Shown here: positions 8,493 to 16,864 of the stretch, in pieces
How positions within the stretch are numbered: position 1 is the stretch's first letter
Layout: every line of letters starts with the position of its first letter
Assembly: GCA_020634615.1 (NCBI GenBank)
Contig: JACKBI010000012.1
Location: forward strand, 62,001 to 126,000
Source: Anaerolineales bacterium
GTDB taxonomy: Bacteria > Chloroflexota > Anaerolineae > JAAEKA01
Direction of reading: 5' to 3'
Length of the DNA: 64,000 bases
The notes under the pieces: model-generated
The model's input: the letters and a program-made list of their open reading frames with translations, nothing else
The model's database searches: none
What the model was told of the DNA's origin: nothing
Translations under genes and position numbers: made by a program

Positions 8493-8954
8493 CTACAACC
8501 AGCCGCGGCCAGCTCCGGACGCCAGGAACGGCCACGGAATCGCCAGCAGCACAGCCAGCATTGCCAGGCCGAAGAAGATGGCAGCCCGTTTGAACTTGCC
8601 ACGGTCATCCGCGGCTTTCTTCGACCGCGACCGCCCGATGTGCGCCAGCACGACAGCGACGATCATGATGAAGATGTGCTCAACGGCGAAGAATCGCACG
8701 CTGCCATTGCTCATGGCTGCGCCGAAGTCTTTGAACGCGCCGGTGGTGATCGGACTCAGGAAGAAATAGAGCAGCAGGCCCAGCAACAGATTGATGTCCA
8801 GGACGCTGGTGAATCCCAGACCCAGACGGTCGTCCAGTTGTTGCCATTGCCGGCCACCAAACCAGCCAATGAAGGCGCGCACCACGGCGATCACGCCGAT
8901 GATGACAACCGCCCAGCGAACGAGCGAATGCAAGGTAAGTACGAGCGAATACAT
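8493..8954 (-). CDS. Four-helix membrane protein, unknown function
   Basis: 153 residues from ATG 8954, preceded by AGGAGA; the longer frame to 9044 would overlap the neighbouring pump gene and lacks a binding site. About four transmembrane helices. Conserved-looking features are LHSLVRW in helix 1 and VEHIFIMIVAVVLAHIGR in helix 3, where histidines on the helices recall haem- or quinone-binding membrane proteins. No family named with confidence. It lies 40 bases downstream of the TetA-like MFS gene in the TetR-controlled operon. Confidence 0.78.
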   Translation of the reverse strand: MYSLVLTLHSLVRWAVVIIGVIAVVRAFIGWFGGRQWQQLDDRLGLGFTSVLDINLLLGLLLYFFLSPITTGAFKDFGAAMSNGSVRFFAVEHIFIMIVAVVLAHIGRSRSKKAADDRGKFKRAAIFFGLAMLAVLLAIPWPFLASGAGRGWL

Positions 8955-8994
8955 GAAAGTCTCCTGTCCAGATCTTTGGTTGATAGCCGGCAAG

Positions 8995-10407
8995 TTATGA
9001 GCCGGACGGTGCTGAGGCTGGCTGCGCTGCGCCGGCTGGGGCAATCGAACGGAAAGCCAGCAGCAGCAGCAGTCCCATCAGCAAGCCCCAGAAAACGAAG
9101 GGCGCTCTTGGTCCGATAGCTGCAAAGAGGGCGCCGCCGATCAGTGGGGCGATAAAATTGGCTCCGCTGAGAAAAGCGGTGCTGACGCCCAGGATTCCAC
9201 CTTGTTCGTCGGATGCGACTCGCTTGGTGATCAAGCTGTTGATGCTGGGCTGAAGCATGCCGCCGCCGACGGCAATCGGGAACATGGCTGCCAGCAGCCA
9301 GATCAGCCCGCTCCAGCCGGTGTTGCTGTCATCCGGTATCTCTGCCGCCACGCCTTGAGTCGGCGGCGTCTCGCCTGGCAACGTGCGTTCGCCGCTCAAC
9401 TCCGCCTGCAAGCTCGCCTGTGAATAGAACGGCGGCGGCACCGCAGGCGTGAACGCCATCATGGTCAAGCCGATGGTCAGCGTCGCCAGCCCGGCGAGAA
9501 TCAAACGCCGGTCGCCGAAGCGCCGCGCCCACTTGCCGATGAAGTAGCCTTGTACAGCTACCACGATGACGCCGACGTAGACAAAGATGATCGAGTTGCC
9601 GGATGCGCCCAGGCCGAGGCTGGTCAGGGTGAAAAGCGACAGCAACTGCTCAAAACCGCCAAACGCAACCTGCTGGGCAAAGATGAGGATCAACAAGAAG
9701 CCCACGGTCGGATGCTTCACCGCGTCCAGCAGGCCGCGCAACGAGAGAACCGAGGATTGCTGCCTTGCCCGGCCACGCTTCTCCACCGGATGCGACTCTT
9801 CCAGCCAGAACCAGGTCAGCAGGATCGAGATCAGCGAGAAACCGGCGGCGACGAAGGCCGGCGCGCTGTAGTTGTTGCCGCTGGCTTGCAGCGAGAGGAA
9901 CGCGATCACCGGCCCGATCACGAAGCCGAGACCAAACGCTGCGCCGATCAAACCCAACCCCTGCGTGCGGGTTTTCTCGTTGGTGTTGTCGGTGATGACC
10001 GCCTGCGCCGTGGCGATGTTGCCGCCCGACAGGCCGTCGATCAGCCGCGAGATGAACAGCACGATAATGCTGCCAGCCACGCCCAGCAGCAGGAAGCCAA
10101 CCAGCGTGCCGACCTGGCTGACCAGCAGGATCGGTTTACGGCCATAGCGGTCGGAGAGGCGGCCTAGAATCGGCGCGCCGATGAACTGCGCCAGCGGGTA
10201 GGTGGCGCCCAGCATTCCCACGGTAAAGGCGGTGACACCGAAAGCTGCCGCGTACAGCGACAGCAGCGGGATGATGATCGTCAGCCCCATCAAGTCGATC
10301 AGAACGATGACAAAGATGGGCAGAATCTTCTTGAAATCGAGTTTGTCCGAAGCGTCGTCAGGTGCGGCGCCAACTTCAATCGGTAGATCGTCGGAGGTAG
10401 AAGTCAT
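8995..10407 (-). CDS. MFS drug efflux transporter, TetA-like (DHA1)
   Basis: 470 residues with 12 predicted helices, a 25-residue cytoplasmic N terminus and a large periplasm- or cytoplasm-exposed insert around residues 325-365. The MFS loop 2-3 motif is GRLSDRYGRKP and motif C-like glycines follow (GAAFGLGFVIGPVIAFL), both as in TetA-class H+ antiporters. It should export a small amphipathic compound by proton exchange. First gene of the operon 10407-6016, directly behind a strong promoter with a TetR-type palindrome. The substrate is unknown; tetracycline resistance is not implied. Confidence 0.88.
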   Translation of the reverse strand: MTSTSDDLPIEVGAAPDDASDKLDFKKILPIFVIVLIDLMGLTIIIPLLSLYAAAFGVTAFTVGMLGATYPLAQFIGAPILGRLSDRYGRKPILLVSQVGTLVGFLLLGVAGSIIVLFISRLIDGLSGGNIATAQAVITDNTNEKTRTQGLGLIGAAFGLGFVIGPVIAFLSLQASGNNYSAPAFVAAGFSLISILLTWFWLEESHPVEKRGRARQQSSVLSLRGLLDAVKHPTVGFLLILIFAQQVAFGGFEQLLSLFTLTSLGLGASGNSIIFVYVGVIVVAVQGYFIGKWARRFGDRRLILAGLATLTIGLTMMAFTPAVPPPFYSQASLQAELSGERTLPGETPPTQGVAAEIPDDSNTGWSGLIWLLAAMFPIAVGGGMLQPSINSLITKRVASDEQGGILGVSTAFLSGANFIAPLIGGALFAAIGPRAPFVFWGLLMGLLLLLAFRSIAPAGAAQPASAPSGS

Positions 10408-10445
10408 GATGTTTCTCTCTGTGGTCTGGATGCTCTGGATTGCTG

Positions 10446-10496
10446 ACTGACCGGTCGGTCAGTGGCGATTCTAACCACAGAGGAAGGTGCTGTCAA
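10446..10496 (-). promoter_or_regulatory. Near-consensus promoter with TetR-type operator
   Basis: On the minus strand TTGACA (10491-10496), a 17-base spacer and TAGAAT (10468-10473). Immediately downstream, covering the transcription start, are perfect half-sites ACTGACC and GGTCAGT around GGTC (10446-10463), a pattern typical of TetR-family operators. Repression by the operon's own TetR product (6016-6615) is the likely control. Confidence 0.82.
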
Positions 10497-10514
10497 GTTT
10501 GAATGGCACCCGGA

Positions 10515-11933
10515 TCAAGTCGTCGGTTGAGTGGTGGGAACCGGTGGATTGTTGCGCTCCGCTGCGGCCAACTCTGCCGGGCGCCGTTTGAGTGCGAAGG
10601 TCGCAAAGAATAGCCCCACTGACACAACACCCAGAATCAGGAACGCGTGCTGCCAGCCTGCCACGCTGCCCCCGCCTGAGGCAGCCACGGCGCCCACCAG
10701 CGCGGCGCTGACCAGGTAGCCCATGCGTGTGAAGAGCGCCAGCGATCCTTGGGCGGCCGCCCGCTGTGATTGCTGCGCCTCGCTCAACATGATGTAGCGC
10801 AGCGGCGCGCCCAGCAGGAAGGCCAAACCAATGCCGACTGGCACGGCCGCCGCGTAGAAGGTGACGGTGGTAACAGGCAGCAAGCCGACCGCGATCAGGC
10901 CAATGGCCAGCGAGGCTGTGCCGATGGTGATCACGAAGCGCGAGCCGCGGCGGTCCAGCAGTTGGCCTGCCAGAGGCGACCCGACCGCCATGATCAGCAC
11001 GACAGGCAGCAGCATGATGCTGGACATGTAAGCGGTGACGCCCAGCGCGGCCACCAGCAGCACCGGCACGAATGATACGCCTGCTTCAGCGAAGCCCGCG
11101 CCGCCGGCAAAGAGATTGGCCAGCCCCATCTGGCGCGAGCGGAAGAGATCCAGCGAGAGCACCGGATCGGCAGCGCGTTTTTCGGTAAACCAGAAGACTG
11201 GCATCAGGATGAACGCCAGCAGCAAGCTGCCCCAGACTCGCACTGATCCGAGGCTGGCCTGCAGGCTGTTGGCGTCGATCTGGCTGATGCCAAAGGAAAG
11301 CGCGGTCAGCAGCGCGAGAATCACCGCCATGCCTGCCCAGTCGAAGGGGCGCCGGACCTTTGGTCGGCTGTTGGGCACCAGGCGCAGCGCGCCGATGACC
11401 AGCCCGGCCGCGATAGGAATGTTGATAAGGAACAGCCAGTGCCAACTGGCAATCAGAAGTACGACTCCGCCGATGATGGGACCGACCAGGAAGGCGACAC
11501 CGAACACCGCTCCGATCAGCCCCAGAGCGCCGCCGCGTTTTTCCGGTGGGAAAGTGTCGCCGATGACCGCGCCGGCCACAGGGAAGATACCGCCCGCGCC
11601 GAAGCCCTGAATGGCGCGGCCTACCAGCAGCACGCCAAACGAGGGTGACAGCGCCACGACCAGCGAGCCGGCCGCGAAGAGCAGCACATCCATCACGTAG
11701 ATGCTGCGCCGGCCAAAGACATCCGACAGCTTGGCCATGAATGGCGTGCCCAGGAGATTGGCCAGCGTGTAGATCGTGAAAACCCAGGTGATCGTGCGTG
11801 CGTCGACGCCGAAGTCGCTTTGAATCAGCGACAACGCGGGCGCGGTGATCGCGATGTCGAGCGCGCCCATCAGCACGCCGACGAAGAGCACTAAGAGTAA
11901 TCTATTGCGGGAACGGTTGTCGAGGTCTGTCAC
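10515..11933 (-). CDS. MFS drug efflux transporter, EmrB/QacA-like (DHA2)
   Basis: 472 residues starting with GTG at 11933 (AAGGA upstream). N-terminal helices carry the DHA2 pattern: MGALDIAITAPALSLIQSDFGV, TWVFTIYTLANLLGTPFMAKLSDVFGRR, and motif C-like GLIGAVFGVAFLVGPIIGG, followed by SWHWLFLINIP, which is typical of 14-helix EmrB-type pumps. It is a membrane proton antiporter for drugs or lipophilic cations. It has its own promoter and lies just upstream of the TetR-regulated operon. It may also act with it, but the 107-base gap holds a separate promoter. Confidence 0.88.
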   Translation of the reverse strand: MTDLDNRSRNRLLLVLFVGVLMGALDIAITAPALSLIQSDFGVDARTITWVFTIYTLANLLGTPFMAKLSDVFGRRSIYVMDVLLFAAGSLVVALSPSFGVLLVGRAIQGFGAGGIFPVAGAVIGDTFPPEKRGGALGLIGAVFGVAFLVGPIIGGVVLLIASWHWLFLINIPIAAGLVIGALRLVPNSRPKVRRPFDWAGMAVILALLTALSFGISQIDANSLQASLGSVRVWGSLLLAFILMPVFWFTEKRAADPVLSLDLFRSRQMGLANLFAGGAGFAEAGVSFVPVLLVAALGVTAYMSSIMLLPVVLIMAVGSPLAGQLLDRRGSRFVITIGTASLAIGLIAVGLLPVTTVTFYAAAVPVGIGLAFLLGAPLRYIMLSEAQQSQRAAAQGSLALFTRMGYLVSAALVGAVAASGGGSVAGWQHAFLILGVVSVGLFFATFALKRRPAELAAAERNNPPVPTTQPTT

Positions 11934-11939
11934 TTTGTC

Positions 11940-12004
11940 ATCCTTCGGTTGCGCTTGCGTGGAAAGTACCGAAGGATTTTAGACCCGCGTCAGAGGATTG
12001 TCAA
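11940..12004 (-). promoter_or_regulatory. Promoter of the DHA2 pump with a 10-bp inverted repeat
   Basis: TTGACA (11999-12004), 17-base spacer, TAAAAT (11976-11981) on the minus strand. A perfect inverted repeat, ATCCTTCGGT (11940-11949) and ACCGAAGGAT (11968-11977), spans from the -10 box to the Shine-Dalgarno AAGGA, with an 18-base centre. One arm overlaps the -10, so a DNA operator is more likely than an RNA hairpin. Confidence 0.7.
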
Positions 12005-12059
12005 AACTGTCACGAAGAGGGTGGCACAGTCTGCAAACAGGGATCGGCAACTGGCTGCG

Positions 12060-12380
12060 TCAATTTTGGGGGGCGGTCAGCTTACGATTGAACTTGGCCT
12101 TGCGCCGAATCGACCGCAGGCCATCGCGATTTCGATACACGGTGATGACAGAGCACTGATCGTGCGAGTCCAGCAGGACTGTTATTCCTTCCAACCGACG
12201 ACCTCCGGCTTTGGGTTGAGTTGTTCTTGACAGTTGTCTCCTTCCAAGGAAGCAGTGAACCGCGCCGGCGCACCAGATGCGCTGGCCGGCTACAACAACG
12301 AACTCCACGTCGCTGAGAGAGATGTTGCGCTGCTGCATTCGCAGCAACGCGTGGTCGGTGTATGAAAGCGAGATGGTCAA
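12060..12380 (-). CDS. DUF4258-type small protein (RelE-like toxin fold)
   Basis: 106 residues, TTG start at 12380 preceded by AAGGAG. N-terminal YTDHALLRMQQRNIS and the later strand pattern ITVLLDSHDQCSVITVYRN match the DUF4258 family, which has a RelE/ParE-like fold and is often the toxin of small toxin-antitoxin or solitary genes. I see no antitoxin frame directly upstream or downstream, so it may be a solitary copy. The central insert QLSRTTQPKAGG looks unstructured. Activity is not shown by the sequence. Confidence 0.68.
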   Translation of the reverse strand: MTISLSYTDHALLRMQQRNISLSDVEFVVVAGQRIWCAGAVHCFLGRRQLSRTTQPKAGGRRLEGITVLLDSHDQCSVITVYRNRDGLRSIRRKAKFNRKLTAPQN

Positions 12381-12568
12381 GGGTTGCTCCTTTTCCAGTT
12401 GCCGGCCCCTGTCTGCAGACCCTCCACGGCCTCGAATGAGATATTTTCTGCCTGGCCTGCTGCCACGACTTGCTGCAGGCGCCAGCCATAGTTTATGCTA
12501 TTCTATTCTACGCCAGATCATGGAGGCAAGACAATGACCTGGGTCATGTTCAGCAAAATTGTCGCGAT

Positions 12569-12637
12569 GTCTTAAGACTCACTTAAGACAACTCAACATT
12601 GCGCTTAAAGCCGCCAGGGTGGGGTAGCTGGTAAGAT
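12569..12637 (+). promoter_or_regulatory. Promoter region of the Bat operon with 11-bp direct repeats
   Basis: CTTAAGAC occurs at 12571-12578 and 12582-12589, exactly 11 bp apart; the first lies in the 10-bp palindrome GTCTTAAGAC (12569-12578). A -10-like TAAGAT follows at 12632-12637, with no good -35. Eleven-base direct repeats upstream of a weak -35 are the usual binding pattern for OmpR/PhoB-type activators. The rest of the 12381-12708 gap holds no gene that I can support. Confidence 0.45.
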
Positions 12638-12708
12638 AAAAACCAAAACGTTGCAACCAGCCCTGGCTTTGCCGGGAATCCTATCACGCCCAATCAGGAG
12701 GCATGACA

Positions 12709-13782
12709 ATGACAATCACACCGACCCCAGAGGTCACCAGAACGAACGGCTACGCCGTGGCAGCTCCGGTTTTCGCCGGCAGCGACGGTATTCAGGCCGC
12801 AACAGTCCGTGAACTGAACGCACGCGTCCGGCAGGAGGCAAGCTATTTGCAGGATCTGCTGGCAGAGATCAACAAGGTGATGGTCGGCCAGGAAATGCTG
12901 GTGGAGCGGGTATTGATCGCTCTGCTGGCTGACGGCCACGTGTTGCTGGAGGGCGTCCCTGGCCTGGCCAAGACGCTGCTGATCAAGACTGTCGCTCAGG
13001 CAGTCAACGCGGACTTTTCCCGCATCCAGTTCACGCCTGACCTGCTGCCGGCTGACCTGGTGGGTACGCAGATCTACAACCCGCGCACCACTGAGTTCAG
13101 TGTCCATCAGGGACCGATCTTCTCCAACCTGATCCTGGCCGACGAGATCAACCGTGCGCCGGCCAAGGTGCAGAGCGCGCTGCTGGAAGCCATGCAGGAG
13201 CGCCAGGTGACCATCGGCGACACGACCTACAAAATGGACAGCCTGTTCCTGGTGATGGCGACTCAGAACCCCATCGAGCAGGAAGGCACCTATCCGCTGC
13301 CCGAGGCGCAGGTAGACCGCTTCATGCTCAAGGTGAAGGTGGATTATCCTACCCGTTCCGAAGAGCGGGTGATCATGGATCGCATGACCGGCGCCAGTCT
13401 GCCCACCGTCAACCCGGTGGTCAACCCGGCGGATCTGCTGCACAGCCGCGAACTGGTGAAGCAGGTGTACGTCGATGAGAAAATCAAGGACTACGTGCTG
13501 GATCTGGTAGTGCGCACCCGCCAGCCGGGCAACAACGGCCTGGCCGACCTCAACAGCCTGATCGCGTTCGGTGCTTCGCCGCGCGCCAGCATCAATCTGA
13601 TTTTGGCATCGCGCGCCCATGCCTTCCTCCAGGGCCGCGGGTTTGTCACGCCGGAGGACATCAAGGCTATCGCGCCTGACGTGTTGCGCCACCGCATCAT
13701 CACGACTTACGAAGCTGAAGCCGAGAACATCACCAGCGACCACATCGTGCGCCGCATTTTGGATTACACGCCGGTGCCGTAG
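12709..13782 (+). CDS. MoxR-family AAA+ ATPase
   Basis: 357 residues. AGGAGG at 12696-12701 is 7 bases from the ATG at 12709 and only 1 base from the ATG at 12703, so 12709 is preferred. Walker A GVPGLAKT (about residues 82-89), Walker B LADEINR, sensor 1 VMATQNP and the MoxR phrase EGTYPLPEAQVDRF are all intact. MoxR ATPases act as chaperones that help mature or activate von Willebrand A-domain proteins; here the partner genes for DUF58 and two vWA proteins follow directly. It is the first gene of the Bat-type operon 12709-22820. Confidence 0.95.
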   Translation: MTITPTPEVTRTNGYAVAAPVFAGSDGIQAATVRELNARVRQEASYLQDLLAEINKVMVGQEMLVERVLIALLADGHVLLEGVPGLAKTLLIKTVAQAVNADFSRIQFTPDLLPADLVGTQIYNPRTTEFSVHQGPIFSNLILADEINRAPAKVQSALLEAMQERQVTIGDTTYKMDSLFLVMATQNPIEQEGTYPLPEAQVDRFMLKVKVDYPTRSEERVIMDRMTGASLPTVNPVVNPADLLHSRELVKQVYVDEKIKDYVLDLVVRTRQPGNNGLADLNSLIAFGASPRASINLILASRAHAFLQGRGFVTPEDIKAIAPDVLRHRIITTYEAEAENITSDHIVRRILDYTPVP

Positions 13783-13824
13783 TAGGGATGGGAAGAAGGG
13801 ATATGAAGGAAAGCAGGGAAAAAA

Positions 13825-13855
13825 TACCTGCGACCTGCAACTTGTCACCTGCCAT
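13825..13855. repeat. Copy of a dispersed CCTGCAACTTG-type intergenic repeat
   Basis: Sequence of the form CCTGCGACCTGCAACTTGTC followed by ACCTGCC. Similar strings recur at 44694-44760 and 52110-52140 (inverted there). Low-complexity repeats of TTGCAGGTGGCAGG character. Confidence 0.55.
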
Positions 13856-13873
13856 CTCCCCTGAGGAAACGCA

Positions 13874-14761
13874 ATGCTAAGCAACGACCTGATGAAGAAA
13901 ATCCGCCATATCGAGATCCGCACCAAGCGGCTGGTTACCGACAGCTTTGCTGGCGAGTACCACTCGATTTTCAAGGGGCGGGGCATGGAGTTCGAGGAAG
14001 TTCGTCCCTACCAGCCCGGCGACGAGGTCCGCACCATCGACTGGAACGTGACCGCCCGCACCGGCGAGGTATACGTGAAACGCTACGTCGAGGAGCGCGA
14101 GCTGACAGTCATGCTCGTGGTCGATGCCAGCGCCTCGGAGAACTTCGGGTCGGTGCAGCAGTTCAAGCGTGAACTGGCAGCCGAGCTGACCGCCGTGCTC
14201 AGCTTCGCGGCCACCACCAACAACGACCGCGTCGGCTTGCTGATCTTCACCGACCAGGTGGAGCTGTTCATCCCACCGCGCAAGGGTCGCAAGCACGTCC
14301 TGCGGCTGGTCCGCGAGCTGCTGGCCTTCGAGCCGCAGAGCAAGGGCACCGACATTCGCATGGCGCTGGAGAAGGTCAACCATATCCTCAAGCGGCGCAG
14401 CATCATCTTCCTGGTGTCTGACTTCATCGCCGATCCGGAGAGCTACCGCGTTGCGATGGCGACCACCAATCGGCGCCACGACTTGATCGCGGTCGATTTG
14501 CACGATCCCATGGAAACAGAGATCGGCAACGTTGGCTTGCTCGCCATCGAGGATCCTGAAACGGGCGAGATTCACTGGGTTGACACCGGCAGCAAGGCGT
14601 GGCGAGCCGCGTTTCGCCAGCGGGTCGAAGGCGCGCGGGCCGGCAAGGTCAGGGCGTTTCGTCAGGCTGCCGTCGATCACATCGACATCGGCACCGAACA
14701 AGACTACGTCGCACCGTTGGCCGCGTTCTTCCAGGAACGTTACAAGCGATTGCGCCACTGA
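13874..14761 (+). CDS. DUF58 domain protein (vWA-like)
   Basis: 295 residues, ATG at 13874 after GAGGAAA. The DUF58 core is clear: GMEFEEVRPYQPGDEVRTIDWN (about residues 37-58) followed by a vWA-like fold with VVDASASENFG (MIDAS-type DxSxS) and FLVSDFIAD. DUF58 proteins almost always follow moxR and are thought to be MoxR clients or scaffolds in metal- or stress-related assemblies. Cytoplasmic, with no signal peptide or membrane helix. Second gene in the Bat operon; 91 bases after moxR, the gap containing a copy of a dispersed repeat. Confidence 0.92.
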   Translation: MLSNDLMKKIRHIEIRTKRLVTDSFAGEYHSIFKGRGMEFEEVRPYQPGDEVRTIDWNVTARTGEVYVKRYVEERELTVMLVVDASASENFGSVQQFKRELAAELTAVLSFAATTNNDRVGLLIFTDQVELFIPPRKGRKHVLRLVRELLAFEPQSKGTDIRMALEKVNHILKRRSIIFLVSDFIADPESYRVAMATTNRRHDLIAVDLHDPMETEIGNVGLLAIEDPETGEIHWVDTGSKAWRAAFRQRVEGARAGKVRAFRQAAVDHIDIGTEQDYVAPLAAFFQERYKRLRH

Positions 14762-14770
14762 TGCATTTGT

Positions 14771-14827
14771 GGTTCGTAGTAGGCGCTTCAGCGCCCCGGA
14801 ACGGCGCTGAAGCGCCTACTACGAACC
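14771..14827. repeat. 57-bp perfect palindromic repeat, copy 1
   Basis: Arms of 25 bases (14771-14795 and 14803-14827) are exact reverse complements, with loop CCGGAAC. The core is GTAGGCGCTTCAGCGCC. A second copy with the same arms and a near-identical loop lies at 63436-63494. Both are just after stop codons. It may form a terminator-like hairpin in RNA, but exact duplication at distance suggests a dispersed REP/MITE-type element. Confidence 0.9.
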
Positions 14828-14834
14828 TGAGCGG

Positions 14835-15854
14835 ATGATACCAACTATGAAACGAACACTATTCCTGGCCTTTTGGGTGCTGGCTGCCCTGATCCTGGTT
14901 TTCACCGGACAGGCAGGCGCGCAGACCAACGGACCGGTTTCTGCCAGCCTGAGCATTCCGGACGGCGACTACACGGTCGGCGATTCGATTCCCGTGACCC
15001 TGGTTGTGACGCATCCTGCGGGTTACTACGCGGTGATACCCGCACTGCCCACTGACCAGCCGTGGGGCGACTTCACCGTGGCCGGCCAGTCGGCGGCGAC
15101 CACCGTTGACAACGGCGACGGCAGCGAGACCACCAGCGCCGTCATCGACGCCCGGCTCTTCAGCCCCGGATCGTTCACGACGCCGCAGATCGATATCGCC
15201 GTGACCGATGGCAGCGGTGGCCTGCAAACTGTCACCGCCGCGCCGGCCGCAGTCACGCTGGGGTCGGTGTTGCAGCCGGGTGACAGCGAACTGCGCGACA
15301 TCAAGGGACAGGCCAACCTGCCGCTGCCGGCCGTGTGGCCGTGGATCGTGGCCGCGTTGGGAGTTGCCGCCTTGGCCGTGCTGGCGGTGGTTCTCTGGCG
15401 GCGGCGCACGGTTGCAGCGGTAGACAACCGGCTGCCGCACCAGCGAGCCCAGGACGCGCTGGTGGCTATCGAGGCCATGCATTTGCCCGAACAGGAACGC
15501 TTCAAGGAATATTACACACTGGTGTCAGGGACTGTTCGTACCTACATCGAGCAACGCTTCGGCGTGCCGGCGCTCGAGCGCACTACCACCGAGATCCGCG
15601 CCGATCTGAAGCGCATCGACATTGCTGAGGATGTGAAATCGCAGATCCTGCTCTTTTTGCAGGACAGCGATCTGATCAAGTTCTCGACTTTCCGGCCCGA
15701 CATGGACAGCGCTGCCTACCTGATGGCGACTGCCCGTTTCATTGTGGAAGCGACCAGGCCACAGCCAGCGGTCGAGGAAATCGATACGCCAGACCGGCCC
15801 ACGAAGCGGCGCAACGGGCGCCAACCGCGCCAGACATCGGAGGTGGCCGCGTGA
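14835..15854 (+). CDS. Membrane-anchored protein of the Bat operon
   Basis: 339 residues (335 if the ATG at 14847, which gives a cleaner signal peptide MKRTLFLAFWVL, is used). The signal peptide is followed by an extracytoplasmic beta-rich domain of about 140 residues (GDYTVGDSIPVTLVVTHPAG), one transmembrane helix (PAVWPWIVAALGVAALAVLAVV, about residues 167-188) and a cytoplasmic helical domain with ERFKEYYTLVSGTVRTYIEQRFGV. This layout is seen for proteins between DUF58 and BatA in other Bat operons. Its last codons overlap the GTG start of the next gene by 4 bases. The exact role is unknown; it is probably part of the membrane complex. Confidence 0.82.
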   Translation: MIPTMKRTLFLAFWVLAALILVFTGQAGAQTNGPVSASLSIPDGDYTVGDSIPVTLVVTHPAGYYAVIPALPTDQPWGDFTVAGQSAATTVDNGDGSETTSAVIDARLFSPGSFTTPQIDIAVTDGSGGLQTVTAAPAAVTLGSVLQPGDSELRDIKGQANLPLPAVWPWIVAALGVAALAVLAVVLWRRRTVAAVDNRLPHQRAQDALVAIEAMHLPEQERFKEYYTLVSGTVRTYIEQRFGVPALERTTTEIRADLKRIDIAEDVKSQILLFLQDSDLIKFSTFRPDMDSAAYLMATARFIVEATRPQPAVEEIDTPDRPTKRRNGRQPRQTSEVAA

Positions 15855-16864
15855 ACACCAACTTCCAGTTTGCCAATCCGTGGCTGCTCGGCCTGCTACT
15901 GCTGGTGGCGGTGCTGGCTGCCCGCCACCTGTTGGGGCGGCGGGCGGCCAGCCCGGCTGCCATGACCCACTCGGCGGCGGCGCTGACACGGGATCTGCCG
16001 CGATCGTGGCGTGTTGCGCTGCGGCCGTTGCTGACAGCGATGCGTCTGCTGGCTATCGCGATGCTGGTCATCGCGCTGGCTCGCCCGCAGATCGTGCAGG
16101 GCAAGGAGACCATCAAGGGCGAAGGCGTGGATATTGCGCTCGCGCTGGACATCTCCGGCAGCATGGCGTCGCTGGACTTTCAGCCTGCCAACCGGCTGGA
16201 AGCCGCCAAAGAGGTCATCGGCAGCTTCGTCGAAAAGCGCGCATACGACAAGATTGGGCTGGTGGTTTTCGCCAGCGAGGCCTTCAACCAGACGCCGTTG
16301 ACGCTCGATCGTAACGCGCTGGAGCGGTCGCTGGGGCAGGTTGAGCTGGCTCCCGACCTGGGAATCGACGATGGCACGGCCATCGGCCTCGGCGTCGCCA
16401 ATGCAGCCAACATGCTCTCTCAGAGCGACGCCAAAAGCAAGGTCGTCATTCTGCTGACCGATGGCGTCAACAATGCCGGCGAGATCGACCCTGTTACCGC
16501 CGCCGAAGCCGCCAAGACCCTGGGCATTAAGATATACACGATCGGCGCGGCCAAGCCCGGTCAGGTGCCGGTGCCGGTGACAGATATGTTTGGCAACCAG
16601 CAGGTCGCGTATCAGGAAAGCCAACTGGATGAGGAGACGCTGCGGCAGGTCGCCGAGATCACCGGCGGCAAATACTTCCGGGCACAGGACACGCAAGGCT
16701 TGAAGGCCATCTACGACGCCATCGACCAGTTGGAGAAATCGAAGGTCGAGGTGCAGGTCTTTAACCAGTACAACGAACTGGCCGGCTGGCTGATGATCCC
16801 GGCGCTGCTGTTGCTGCTGACCGAACTGGTCCTGAGCCAGACCCTCTTCAGGAGGATTCCATGA
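15851..16864 (+). CDS. batA: BatA-like von Willebrand A membrane protein
   Basis: 337 residues with GTG start inside the GTGA overlap. Two N-terminal helices (NPWLLGLLLLVAVLAAR and LLTAMRLLAIAMLVIALARPQ), then a vWA domain with MIDAS residues ALDISGSM (DxSxS, about residue 101), GTAIG and TDGVNNAG, and a C-terminal helix (GWLMIPALLLLLTELVLSQ). This is the BatA/BatB architecture, in which the vWA domain faces the extracytoplasmic side and binds a partner through metal. The ATGA overlap with the next vWA gene means translational coupling, as expected for a stoichiometric pair. Confidence 0.92.
   Translation: MNTNFQFANPWLLGLLLLVAVLAARHLLGRRAASPAAMTHSAAALTRDLPRSWRVALRPLLTAMRLLAIAMLVIALARPQIVQGKETIKGEGVDIALALDISGSMASLDFQPANRLEAAKEVIGSFVEKRAYDKIGLVVFASEAFNQTPLTLDRNALERSLGQVELAPDLGIDDGTAIGLGVANAANMLSQSDAKSKVVILLTDGVNNAGEIDPVTAAEAAKTLGIKIYTIGAAKPGQVPVPVTDMFGNQQVAYQESQLDEETLRQVAEITGGKYFRAQDTQGLKAIYDAIDQLEKSKVEVQVFNQYNELAGWLMIPALLLLLTELVLSQTLFRRIP

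Noticed and set aside
12277..12537. 86-codon frame opposite the DUF4258 gene
   Set aside because: Shadow frame. Considered as an antitoxin, but there is no Shine-Dalgarno and no DNA-binding motif.
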